DNA from: Perkinsus olseni
Lineage: Eukaryota; Perkinsozoa; Perkinsida; Perkinsidae
DNA length: 15,904 bases
NCBI GenBank assembly: GCA_013115135.1
Contig: JABANP010000829.1
Span: forward strand, 1 to 15,904
Direction: 5' to 3'
Part shown: positions 1 through 9,300 of the stretch, in pieces
How the letters are laid out: each line of letters begins with the position of its first letter
Position numbering within the stretch: the first letter of the stretch is position 1
Notes under the pieces: generated by a model
What the model was told of the DNA's origin: nothing
What the model saw: only the letters and a program-made list of their open reading frames with translations
Database searches by the model: none
Position numbers and translations under genes: made by a program

Positions 1-58
1 CCACCACGCGCGGAGCTCAGCACTAACCAGTACGAACAGTTAAGATATCCGTTTTCTA

Positions 59-3000
59 ATGGTGGGTCAGGCAATGGCTGTGGTTGCGACTTGCAACCTG
101 GACCAATGGGCTCTCGACTTCGACGGCAACGAGAGGAGGGTCATCGAGAGCATTCGCATAGCCCATAACAAAAATGCTAAGTTCCGGTGAGTGTTCGTCA
201 TGCGGTGCTGTCGCCTCCTCAAGAGGTCTTATGCGGTCGGATATTTCTAGTATCGTTATCACGACTTCGTCATCCTCAGAACTGGACCTGAACTGGAGCT
301 CTCGGGGTACGGTTGCGAGGATCACTTCCTCGAGACAGACACTTTCCTGCATTGTTGGGAGTCTCTTGCACACATCATAGTAATACAACCGGAGCATCGA
401 TGCTGTCCTTCGATGGTGTTATTCTTGGCGAATTTCAGACAGCAACTTCCGAGCTGGACATGCTGCTGGACATAGGCATGCCAGTTTTGTAATATTGGCA
501 GTGGTTGCTTACCACGGGCGAGCCTATGGGTGAGTCCATCTTCAGGTTCAAGTCAACAGGTTACAACTGCAGAGTCTTCCTCTATCGTGGTCGCGTACTC
601 TTGGTACGCCCCAAGATGCTTCTAGCAGACGACGGCAACTACCGTGAGTCGAGGTACTAGTGACCGACTCGGTGTGGATTGAACCCACGAGTGGTGTAGG
701 TGGTTCGCGCCGTGGCCGATTGAGCGAGGCCTCGAAGAGATAATACTTCCCGATGTAGTTCAAGACGCTCAACCTGCTGGTAACAAGAATATTGGATGCG
801 ATGTAGAAGTCTTGAACGTACGCTGTGCCGTAGATTCCCGACAACAGACGTGCCCCTTCGGCTTTGGAGTTGTACAGTTGGCTGATTGTGCTGTGGGCTG
901 CGAGGCCTGTGAAGAGTTGTGGGCCCCTGAGAATCCCCACACGGGTAAAAGACACTTACTGCGTGGTATTGGGGTTAGGGATGACTTTGCTCTCAGTGAT
1001 GGCACTTGATGGCGTGGACATCATCGCCAACGGTAGTGGATCACATCATGAGTTGAGGAAGCTCAAGACTCGGCTGAAGTTGATAGCCGGTAACGCTACT
1101 CGGCTTGGGTCGGGCGTGAGTTTCTCTGTCATAGGTGCGACGTCGAAGTCGGGGGGAGTCTACCTCTACGCCAACTCTATGGGCTGCGACGGCGGACGAT
1201 TGTAATACTCCGTCTGGTCCTCTTGGGGCAGGGCAACGACAACAGATTGTTGGATACAGTGGAAGTGGATTTTAGGTACTTCGATGGCTCGTCATTGATC
1301 GCTGTTAATGGCGAAGTTCGTGCTCAAGGATCACAATTCGCTATCAAGGAAGTTGAGGTTATCACTGCGAATGTTGACCTCGAGGAGGTACTCACTCGTA
1401 TGAACCGTTCTCTCCGTCATTGACCGTCGACAGGTCCGCTCCTACCGTGCCAGTAAGAAGTCGCGATGCACCCAGGCAGCAGCGTTGACGGGCGCACGAG
1501 TACCTAGGGTTAACTGCACAGACTTCCGTCTCTGCGATCCCGCCAATAAGTACCCCATCAAAGTACGCTCGTCTGTGCCTAGGGCTTGGGTTTAGGTTCA
1601 TATCAGCTAACCTCCCCGTGAAACCGATCGTCTGTGACCCAATGGAGGAAATCGCTCAAGGTAAAACCGAGAATCCAGGCTGTGGTCTACTGACCATCCT
1701 GCTCAGGGCCCGCGTGCTGGCTCTGGGACTACCTCCGCCGCAGTGGCGCCTCGGGCTTCTTCATTCCCCTCTCGGGTGGTGCGGACAGCGCTAGTGTGAG
1801 TGAAAGCACATGATTGGACGTCACGTTACCGGGTGCCGTCAGGTCCTGGCCATTTGCGGTTCTATGTGCCAGCTGGTCATGAAGCGGCTCGTTGAGGGTG
1901 ATAAACAGGTTGAGGCGGACGTTAAGCGAATCACCGCATCGGAGGTAGTCCGGCAGTGGCTCGAACAGGCTACGAGTGCCGATCATCGGATGCTTCGTGT
2001 GCTATCCCAGTGGAGCTGGCTACTTCGTCGTCATGGTCGCATTTTTAGTCGCTGCTTTTCCTTCATCGGTGGCTGTCCAGGTTCTCCCCAAGACTTCTCA
2101 AGAGCTCGCCAACTGCATCATTCACACAGCTTACCTGGCGTCGAAGAACTCAGGCCAGACTACCCGTGACTTAGCAGAGAGGATTGCTCACCAGGTGCTG
2201 CTTCCGCGGAGAATGTAGGGGCGAATGGGGTAACTCGGATATCCTCAGGTCGGCAGCTATCACAAATTTGTGATGATTGATAAGATATGCGATGCCGTGG
2301 AAGAGGCCTTCACGGATTATGTCATTACTGACGATGATGGGAAAGTTGACGAGGACCTCAGACCGAAGTACCTGTCTCAGGGAGGTGGGTTGTGGAAGCA
2401 ACGGTGACCAGTGACGAGGATGCCTGAGCGTGTCCAGGTACCCGTACGACGGACTTGGCGCTGCAGAATATTCAAGCTCGGAGTCGGATGGTGATGTCGT
2501 TCATGTTGGCTCAGCTACTCCCCCACGCCAGAAGGCGCGGTGGCTACCTGCTGGTTCTCTCAACTGGTAATGTACTCCGCTCGCCTCGGCGCGCGAATTT
2601 TATCCACAATTCTCCAGGTAATGTGGACGAGGCACTCCGTGGTTATCTCACGAAGTATGATTGCTCCTCGGGTGACATCAATCCCATCGGCAGCATCTCC
2701 AAGGGAGATCTCAAGTCCTTCCTCGTCTGGGCCTCGACTAACCTGGGCTACCCAGCTCTCGCCGAAATCGTAAGTTCACTTGAGCGGAAGTGGATGGCAT
2801 GCTTTTCTAAAGGTCCAAGCACCCCCTACTGCGGAGCTGCGGCCTACCGTCGAGGGCGAGCCTGCACAGCTTGATGAAGTTGATATGGGCATGACTTATA
2901 ACGTGAGCCCCGGGCGGCTGGTTTGTTGATGGTGCATTGACTAATGACGTAGGAACTTGGCTGGTTCGGTCGACTACGAAAAATGGAGCGGTGTGGACCC

Positions 3001-3265
3001 GTACAAATGTTCCATAAGCTTCGGGTCATGTGGGGCGAGAGTCGTAATGAGAGTGCGGATGAGGTTGCGGGCAAGGTGAAGCACTTCTTCAATTGCTACT
3101 GCAGGAACAGACATAAGTGTAAGAGTTACTAGTAGCTGTTGACGTATATGGGTTCGTGATGCAGGCACTGTTCTGACTCCCTCGAATCGGGCCGGGGTCA
3201 TATACCTGTCTAGCTTGTGGCCCACTGATTGGAATTTAGCAAGACAAGAACGGCGCTTCGACTGA
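59..3265 (+). CDS. NADSYN1/QNS1: Glutamine-dependent NAD+ synthetase, 20 exons
   Basis: Amidates nicotinic acid adenine dinucleotide to NAD+ using ATP and ammonia from glutamine; cytosolic in known eukaryotes. Exons: 59-186, 280-379, 439-488, 546-653, 700-779, 834-944, 997-1089, 1135-1201, 1276-1387, 1434-1549, 1596-1660, 1707-1795, 1843-1998, 2081-2194, 2249-2384, 2438-2566, 2618-2769, 2813-2902, 2953-3118, 3165-3265. All joins keep frame and give 720 aa, close to the roughly 700-715 usual for the family. The N-terminal nitrilase-type glutaminase domain has its triad: Glu47 (in [13 protein letters not shown]), Lys116 (VRPKM) and Cys181 (GCEACEELW). The synthetase domain has the ATP pyrophosphatase loop SGGADS at 366-371, then [15 protein letters not shown] and [16 protein letters not shown]. 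Conserved RNRHK..TVLTP near the end is present, but the following family C-terminus is not: from 3182 the exon is tRNA-Trp repeat sequence. ATG 59 starts the conserved N-terminus directly. Confidence 0.95.
3182..3200 (+). pseudogene. 3' remnant of a tRNA-Trp gene inside a protein exon
   Basis: These 19 bases are identical to 3415-3433: most of the T loop, the 3' side of the T stem, the 3' acceptor strand and discriminator A of the intact tRNA-Trp. The rest of the tRNA is absent. The preceding bases are conserved NAD synthetase coding sequence (TVLTP). The remnant is translated in frame as SNRAGV plus one base within the terminal exon of that gene. The sequence TCTGACTCC just before it (3172-3180) also occurs in the tRNA anticodon arm, which may be microhomology at the junction or coincidence. 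Confidence 0.8.
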
Positions 3266-3361
3266 CCTCGCCCGGCATTGCGTAGCTTTGCTAGCTTGTG
3301 GTCCACCGATAGGGATTCAGCAAGCGGCTCGCCTCGCAGCCTGCCCGGCATTGCGTAGCTT

Positions 3362-3433
3362 GGCTCTGTGGCGCAACGGTAGCGCATCTGACTCCAGATC
3401 AGAAGGTTGTCCGTTCGAATCGGGCCGGGGTCA
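3362..3433 (+). tRNA. trnW-CCA: tRNA-Trp (anticodon CCA), intact copy
   Basis: A 72-nt cloverleaf can be folded by eye. The acceptor GGCTCTG pairs with CGGGGTC, several pairs being G-U, with discriminator A. The D stem is GCGC/GCGC with loop AACGGTA. The anticodon stem is TCTGA/TCAGA with loop CTCCAGA, anticodon at 3394-3396. The variable loop is AGGTT. The T stem GTCCG/CGGGC carries loop TTCGAAT. D arm, anticodon arm and 3' acceptor strand closely resemble cytosolic eukaryotic tRNA-Trp. The internal A box (TGGCGCAACGG) and B box (GTTCGAATC) are intact. No intron and no encoded CCA; no oligo-T terminator immediately follows. Confidence 0.93.
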
Positions 3434-3528
3434 TATACCTATCTAGCTTGTGGCCCACTGATTGGAATTTAGCAAGACAAGAACGGCGCTTCGACTGGCC
3501 TCGCAGCCTGCCCGGCATTGCGTAGCTT

Positions 3529-3600
3529 GGCCCTGTGGCGCAACGGTAGCGCATCTGACTCCAGATTAGAAGGTTGTCCGTTTGAATCGGGCCGGGGTCA
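3529..3600 (+). tRNA. trnW-CCA: tRNA-Trp (CCA), second copy, possibly functional
   Basis: Same 72-nt architecture, with anticodon CCA at 3561-3563. The acceptor GGCCCTG pairs slightly better than in the first copy. Two changes weaken it: the anticodon stem 3' strand is TTAGA, making one G-U pair, and the T loop reads TTTGAAT instead of TTCGAAT. The latter changes conserved C56 and the B box. It could still be transcribed and folded, or may be an early stage of decay; sequence alone does not decide. Confidence 0.75.
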
Positions 3601-3696
3601 TATACCTATCCAGCTTGTGGCCCACCAATTGGGGTCTAGCAAGACAGGAACGGCGCCTGCAATTTGCCCCGCAACCTGCCGCAAATTGGCTAGCTT

Positions 3697-3768
3697 CGCC
3701 CTGTGGCCCAATGGTAGCGCTTCTGACTCTAGATTAGAAGGTTGTCCCTTTAACTCGGGCCGGGGTCA
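3697..3768 (+). pseudogene. Decayed tRNA-Trp copy with CUA anticodon
   Basis: The third array copy keeps the 72-nt length but has a C-C mismatch at the acceptor tip (starts CGCCCTG), a mismatch in the D stem (GCCC/GCGC), a mismatch in the T stem (GTCCC/CGGGC) and a degenerate T loop (TTTAACT). Its B box is therefore lost. The anticodon at 3729-3731 is CTA, which would read UAG stop codons. Because stems and promoter box are damaged I call it a pseudogene rather than a suppressor tRNA. It is the most 3' copy and the most decayed of the three full-length ones. Confidence 0.75.
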
Positions 3769-3770
3769 TA

Positions 3771-3813
3771 TGCAAGTTTGACGCAAAATATTTCGACTTC
3801 TGTCGAACTTGCA
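3771..3813 (+). other. Hairpin with two competing folds after the array
   Basis: TGCAAGTTTGAC (3771-3782) can pair with GTCGAACTTGCA (3802-3813): 12 pairs including one G-U, with a 19-nt loop. The same right arm can instead form a compact hairpin, TTCGAC (3792-3797), TTCT loop, GTCGAA (3802-3807). The array's last unit breaks off here: the usual TATACCT after the tRNA is replaced by TATGCAAG. It could be a transcript 3' end structure or the footprint of an insertion; no function is shown. Confidence 0.45.
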
Positions 3814-4139
3814 TACTCAGTGTCGGATGTACTTGTAACATTGTCTATCTTCCTTTTCGACTCGTCCAACTTCCGCGGGCAATGGTGTAGAAGAGTATAG
3901 CAGCACCTGTGTGTCGCTTAAAATGGGAGTGTGATCTTACGGACCACTGTGGAGACTATGAGACCCAGACGAGCCCTAGAGGGCAAGGAACTGGAAAACC
4001 TACGACTGAGGCCTTGTGAGAAGGAGATCACTGTGCAAATATATGTGGTCAACAAGAGTCGGTGATTCACTAGAAGAAAATAGAGACACTGTTCTCGGAA
4101 ACAATGGCTAGGGCTGATGCAGCCGGGAGAACATGGAAT
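3814..4139. other. Intergenic region between convergent genes
   Basis: This gap separates the tRNA array (plus) from the 3' end of the binding-protein gene (minus). I see no conserved coding segment, RNA gene or repeat in it. It presumably contains the 3' untranslated region of the minus-strand gene. Confidence 0.5.
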
Positions 4140-5443
4140 CTAGGACTCGACGAACGCACAAGAGCCAGTGACGATAAGCTCATCAGGCTTGACTTCGGCC
4201 TTTTTGTCGACAATGCCGCAGTCACGCAAAGCATCTCGGGCCAATCCTAGAGCCTGCAGCAATCAAACCATGCAACTCGAAAGACAGCAAAACTCCCTAC
4301 GGCTCGATCGACTTCAGTATTGCATTGCCACTTGACATCCTTCATCCAATTAGCTGTGTCATCGAGGGACATGTTGTACCTAACAGTGACGTCCCCGTTG
4401 CTTCAGAATACGCTCCCACAGCTCGGATATGAAGTTTAGCGTCATGTCTCGATCCTTAAGCATTCGCTCAATCTCTCGATGAACACTGATGACAACTTCT
4501 TTGATTGCCGCCAGGCGGTCGGCCGAGATATCATGGCTCACCTGACGGACGATGCACCATCTTCGACGACGAGCCACAGCAAATCAAGGGGCTCACCACA
4601 AAGACAAAAGCAGGCCACGGAGCTGGGACTTTCCTCACGAGCTTCCACTCGCCCTTGTCGACTAAATGCCTGACAATTGGCATCAGAGACTTGGATTCAA
4701 CAGGTTGGCTCTACTTCGTGGTGAAAACCTCCCACATGAAGTAATCGATTTCACCCTTGGCCATCGATTCTACGGCTCCGTCAAGGGAGTTCACAACCTG
4801 ATGGAATCGCGTTTCCCGCGTGCAGCACGATGGGTTAGAGCGGACCTTGAATCTGAGGTCTCCTTCAGCGTTGTCGTTATCGACCTGAGCCATGATGTGC
4901 GAACCGCTCCCCATTCGCGAGATTCCAAAAATATTGCTATCGGAGTCCGCTGGGCGCCTAGCCGATGCGTGAACACCCCAAACGAGAGGAGAAGCTACAT
5001 AGGTACCTGAGGATAGTCACTCACAACTGTAACTTTGACGGTGATCGAGCCGAGGGGAGTTGAGGTGCTACCGAGAATCTTGACTCTGTCCTTGGCGTCT
5101 TCACCGGAGTTCTTGATAATATGGGCGACAGCTGACTCGGTCAGTACGCATGCGCAGTCTACCTCCTTTGAGATCACAGCATTCAGCATCGCCCCGCTGC
5201 CACCAGGGTACGTCCTCCACGCAAGCTGCGACACGGAAGCCGCCTCCCAGTCATCCGATATCAGTCGATGCCTCACCTGAGGACCCTCCGCAGCAGGGTC
5301 TTCCTTAGCTTGGCGTTGCAGAAGGCGTTGGAATGGCGCATTGAAATGCTCTGGGACTCCACCGAAGCGAACAAGGTTGTCCTGAGACTCGACGAGCGTT
5401 GAGTAGATAACGGAGCGGAGGAGTATCACACCTTGACGGTCAT
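4140..5443 (-). CDS. Periplasmic-binding-protein-fold protein, Ca3427-like
   Basis: Nine exons on the minus strand: 5443-5432, 5381-5277, 5225-5072, 5006-4846, 4797-4715, 4669-4597, 4541-4420, 4379-4301, 4253-4140. All joins keep frame, giving 300 aa; introns are 40-65 nt. The first exon codes only MTVK. Diagnostic segments in order: VRFGGVPEHFNAPF, YPGGSGAML, CVLTESAVAHII, GTYVASPLVWGVHA, FGISRMGSGSH, GEIDYFMWE, FTTK, APWPAFVFV, then a helical C-terminus ending DELIVTGSCAFVES. From family knowledge these match type 2 periplasmic-binding folds of the uncharacterised Candida Ca3427 group, relatives of transporter substrate-binding and THI5/NMT1-type proteins. Ligand and role are unknown. I see no signal peptide and no transporter partner nearby, so a cytosolic protein is likely. 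A CTCAG lies about 19 nt upstream of the ATG. Confidence 0.82.
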
Positions 5444-5549
5444 GATGAGGATTGGACGCTGAGAAATTAACCTAACCCCGCTGAAATTCATTCAATAAGC
5501 ATTAAACGTCACCAACACAACACTGAGCCCTCACGCGGAAACTGACTCG

Positions 5550-6068
5550 TCATGGCGTCATAGATACTAGAAGATCCATCGCGCCATATTCCTGAGAAGG
5601 GGCATAAGGCAGACCTGCAGCATGTACGGCACGGACCGTGTTACCTCACTGAATGGCCACACTCGTACGTAACTGGCCCCTTCACTTTGTTGCCGAGCGG
5701 CTTGTTGTTGCTGATGGCTATGAAGGCGTTCTACTCGCACAATCAGTAAGGCGCTGTAGCTGTCCACAACGACGCCGAGTTACCTCATCAAACTTTATAG
5801 TGGACCCGTCCTTGCGTTTGATTGGTTGCTTCGTCCTCACTATGATGCCTCGAGGAAGCTTCTCTCCTCGATACTCTCGGCTCTAAGAATTCACACCCAC
5901 TGATGCTGCTGTGATCACATCATGATCGACCTTATCTCGAACTGCCATCCGGAAAGCATAGCCAACTCTACCACGTGAGTGATGCCACTTGGGCATCCCA
6001 ATGATGACAGCTTTGAAGATGCCGCAGTTGTCAGCGCACTTCACCACAGATTGCTGCCAAAGTCCCAT
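5550..6068 (-). CDS. MRPL14: Ribosomal protein uL14, bacterial/mitochondrial type
   Basis: Four exons: 6068-5931, 5882-5784, 5730-5650, 5591-5550, giving 119 aa, essentially the length of bacterial L14. The N-terminus has SVVKCADNCG, corresponding to the V.DNSG motif, and GRVGYAFRMAVRD. The core has RGIIVRTKQPIKRKDGSTIKFDEN followed by NNKPLGNKVKGPV, the uL14 signature region, which here crosses the second intron. The end, MDLLVSMTP, resembles the family's KIVSLAPEVL tail. It is unlike cytosolic eukaryotic uL14, so it should act in the mitochondrial large subunit. No presequence is evident before ATG 6068; an unrecognised upstream exon is possible. The last intron could instead use a CTGCAG acceptor (ends 5611), giving a different tail and a stop near 5567. 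Confidence 0.87.
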
Positions 6069-6386
6069 CCAGTGGACAGCGAAATAATACAGCTAATACA
6101 TAATGGCGCGGAGCCCGATCTGAGCCTCGGACCGCCCGAACTATTGCCCAGTCGCACTATTGCTATCAAGGCGGCGTCTAGGAGCTTGGTGTCGCAGTGA
6201 ACTTCTCCCAACAGTGGATCGTACAAACGCCAGAAATTCACCAAGCCCTTGATAGAAAAATGAAAACCACCGAGCGTCCAATTGAGAACTCAAGGGTAAA
6301 GGTTCGCAATGAAACTCCGTTGAAACAGGGTGAATAGATGGTAAACGTTCATAACAACATTGCTTATTTTTATACGTTTGGCTCAA
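6069..6386. other. Intergenic region between DHX37 and uL14 genes
   Basis: Both flanking genes are on the minus strand, so this holds the DHX37 3' untranslated region and the 5' region of uL14. An open stretch on the minus strand (about 6244-6069, in a frame different from uL14) has no family signature that I trust and no ATG at its head. It could contribute an upstream leader exon for uL14, but I cannot support that. Confidence 0.4.
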
Positions 6387-9300
6387 TCAGTCTACTGGAG
6401 GCCACACTCGCTCGATAGCTTTATGGGCCGACTTCTTGTACCAGGACTCGCATTCGACCCTCAGCACGTCGGGGCTATCGAGCCATACTTTCTCTAGCTG
6501 GCGACGAGACCCACAACGATATCTCCGCAAGGATTCGACCTGAGAAGGGATAATCATGGCTGCGACGAAGCTGGGACCTTCCCGGCGCGTACCATCGGCA
6601 GGAGTCTCGCGTGTTCAAGTGTCGGTTCCGAGGATAATGACGAGCGATATTTCATGAGTTTTGGGAACACTTTACCTGAGTGAAGAAGATGGGTCGCCGC
6701 GCGGACGGGTAAGAGAGCATCCTACCTTGAAGAATGGCGCAAGCAAAGGCCTTCAAGCCGAGGGGGTCGAGAGCCGACAGCTCAATGCCAACAGTAGGGA
6801 GAGGCATCTCCAAAGGAATGTACATTGGAGTGAAGTGGGCCGTTACTCGGTCGTTTGAAGGCGAATAGAAGGGCGGCTGAGGCATCACACGAAGCTTTAT
6901 AGCGCGATTCCTGGCAGTCGTGAACTACCGGCATCTTCAATGGCGAGCCACGCTTGATAAGCTCTGGGCACTCGAGTCTAGCTAGGAACTCCGTGTCGAC
7001 AGCCACGCCTAGGACAACGACGACATCCTACGCCTTGAAGCGCCCATGGAGCCTACAAGTCCTTGCCACGTTCTTCCCGCGGGAATCGCTGGCCTTGACA
7101 ATTTCAGTATAAGCAAACTCGCTAGGGCGTCTTCGATAATAGAGTGACTCTCGGTGAATGTAGACAACCATATGGTTGCGGGTGAGGTAAGAGCGGGAGT
7201 CCAGCGTAGACTTGCATCTGCCAAGGAGGAAGTGATAATTCTCAAATCAAATAATATGAGCACATGAGTCATATGCTCCGCACCCCTGCTTACGCGATAT
7301 GATCGATGAGCCCTCGCGTGACGCACTCGTGTACTAGGGCTAACTGCTTGGCAGTTGGTGGTCTTGGCCGACACAAAGATACTCTCTCCGCATCGCTCAG
7401 GCCTCTGAGCCACAACCGACACAATAACGGGTCTCGAAAGCACGCACATGTCGGTACAAATAATGATCCATCTGGGCCAAGAGCTGCCGTGTCAAGCTGA
7501 CGGCCTCGCTCAACGCCTTCGATCGCAGCCTATGCCGGACACCTAAAGAGGAGATATCCAACCACCACGTTTCCCCCCTCACCGTACAGAAAACGTCTTG
7601 GTCTGCCGGCTTAGTCCACATGTATCCGCCCAGCGACCACAACAGTGCTTCAATATCTGAGTTGCACTTGCTCCACCCTGGAAGTTTGACCTGCAGCTTC
7701 GATGACGACAGACTTGCGTTCTCGCTTTTTTATACTTTGTCTTCATCCTTCTTTTCTTGTGGAGGCGGTATGAAGAGGTCACCAACAGTCAGGGCTGCTA
7801 CAACACATACTACCATTACCTGTGACTGATGATGTCGAGGATGAGAGCGCTCATTGCACTCACAAGAACATCCCTCCACTCGACGTTGTTGCCCTCCCGT
7901 AGTCGGCCGGCATGGATCAGCATACAGCCGTGCCGAGGCGCAACAGGGAAGTTGGAACTGCGAAACAAGACGACTCTAAAGCCTTTACATGCCGACTGAG
8001 CGCTTACATGGCTTCGCCTGTCTTCGTGATAGCGACCTCATCATTGCTAATACCGATACGCCGAACCGCACCCAACTCCGACAGTGATGTGACAGCATGC
8101 AACACCGCTGCCGCGGGCGGGGCTGTCGGCCACGGGAAGTGTCGGAAACGTGGTATGCCTGGCAAGGCGAATGAAGGCCTCCTGACGACACCAGAAGACT
8201 CACCCATCTTGGCCATCATCAATACAGTATCGTCTAAAGGCTGACCACTGGCAATCTCCGGTACTGGGAAGTCCGGCATAGTATCACCGTACACAGCTCC
8301 TGAATACCTGAGAAGCTCAAAAGGAGGTTTTACTCAAGCATATACAGGCGACAGGTCTTACAGTCTATAGCAGTGACCAGGGCCAACACGACCCGCTCGA
8401 CCGGCACGCTGATCCGCCGAGCTTGAGGCGCAGAAACCCACCTGAAGGGGGCCCGTTCTGCGTAGACATGTACACCACTACACCTACCTTGAATACTGAC
8501 ACCCCGTCATTACGATATACCCGCTTTTTCTCTCTACCAGTATCAACAACCTATCATAACCCCGTCCCTCAATGACTAAAGAGAACAAGCGCTCACGTAT
8601 CGGATGTTAGGCAAAGTGAGAGCGGTCTCCGCAACATTGGTCGCTATAATGACGTGTCGCTCGTTCTCAGCCGGAGTTCTCTGAGGTAGAGACGGTTCTC
8701 GATATCGGGGATCTCTGCAAACCTACGAACGCTTCAGCCTGCTTGGTCGTTGACATCTGCGCATAGAGTGGTATCGGCACCAGACGACCAGATCCGAATG
8801 CAGAACCCGTGAAAGCAGCCGAGCCACCTTTGTGACCGCCACTACCGGTACCAGATGCCTTCTTGCAACCTACGAGCGCCTTGCCAGAGGGACTCTGATC
8901 CACCAAACTTGCCTTTCTCCAGTATGATCTGTTCGACCTGCTCTGACTCTGATAACTTGAATGATGCAGGAGTGAGACTATCCTCAGTGCGTGCGTTTTC
9001 TACAGGCGTTTCCGGTGAGGATGAAACATCTGAAAGCGACGATGCTCGCGATCCTGCTATACGCAAGTCATTTTGCGGCACCCCTATTTTCGTATCGATG
9101 GAAGAACACAGGATGGAGCTCACCTGTGGCAGGGACTTCCTTTTCATCATCGTCAGACTCCTCATCCTCCTGGTCACTGTCGATATACTGATTGTGCTCT
9201 TCCCTCTTACTCCGCGGCTTTGCTCCCAAGGCCTCGCACATCTCATAGATCTCAGACTTGCCGGTGACAAACACCTGAGATCCAACGCAGGCTCAATCCC

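Larger units (their letters stand above)
3182..3768 (+). repeat. Tandem array of tRNA-Trp-bearing units
   Basis: Repeat units of 167-168 bp (tRNA starts at 3362, 3529 and 3697) alternate a tRNA-Trp sequence with a spacer of about 96 bp that begins TATACCT and contains AGCTTGTGGCCCAC, AGCAAGACA and GCATTGCGTAGCTT. The first unit has lost most of its tRNA, keeping only 3182-3200. An extra spacer copy without a tRNA lies at about 3289-3361. The stretch 3182-3270 matches 3415-3503 with two differences in 89 bases, so duplication is fairly recent at this end. The third spacer (3601-3696) is more diverged. This is tandem amplification of a tRNA gene with its flank, not an interspersed SINE as far as one locus can show. 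Confidence 0.9.

Noticed and set aside
660..700. T-arm-like GATTGAACCCAC in an NAD synthetase intron
   Set aside because: Only a short resemblance to a reverse-complement tRNA T arm; no other cloverleaf parts, and splicing on both sides restores the conserved RWFAPW segment.
3518..3781. 87-codon open frame across the tRNA array
   Set aside because: It is a translation of tRNA and spacer repeats, and its internal repetition merely mirrors the units.
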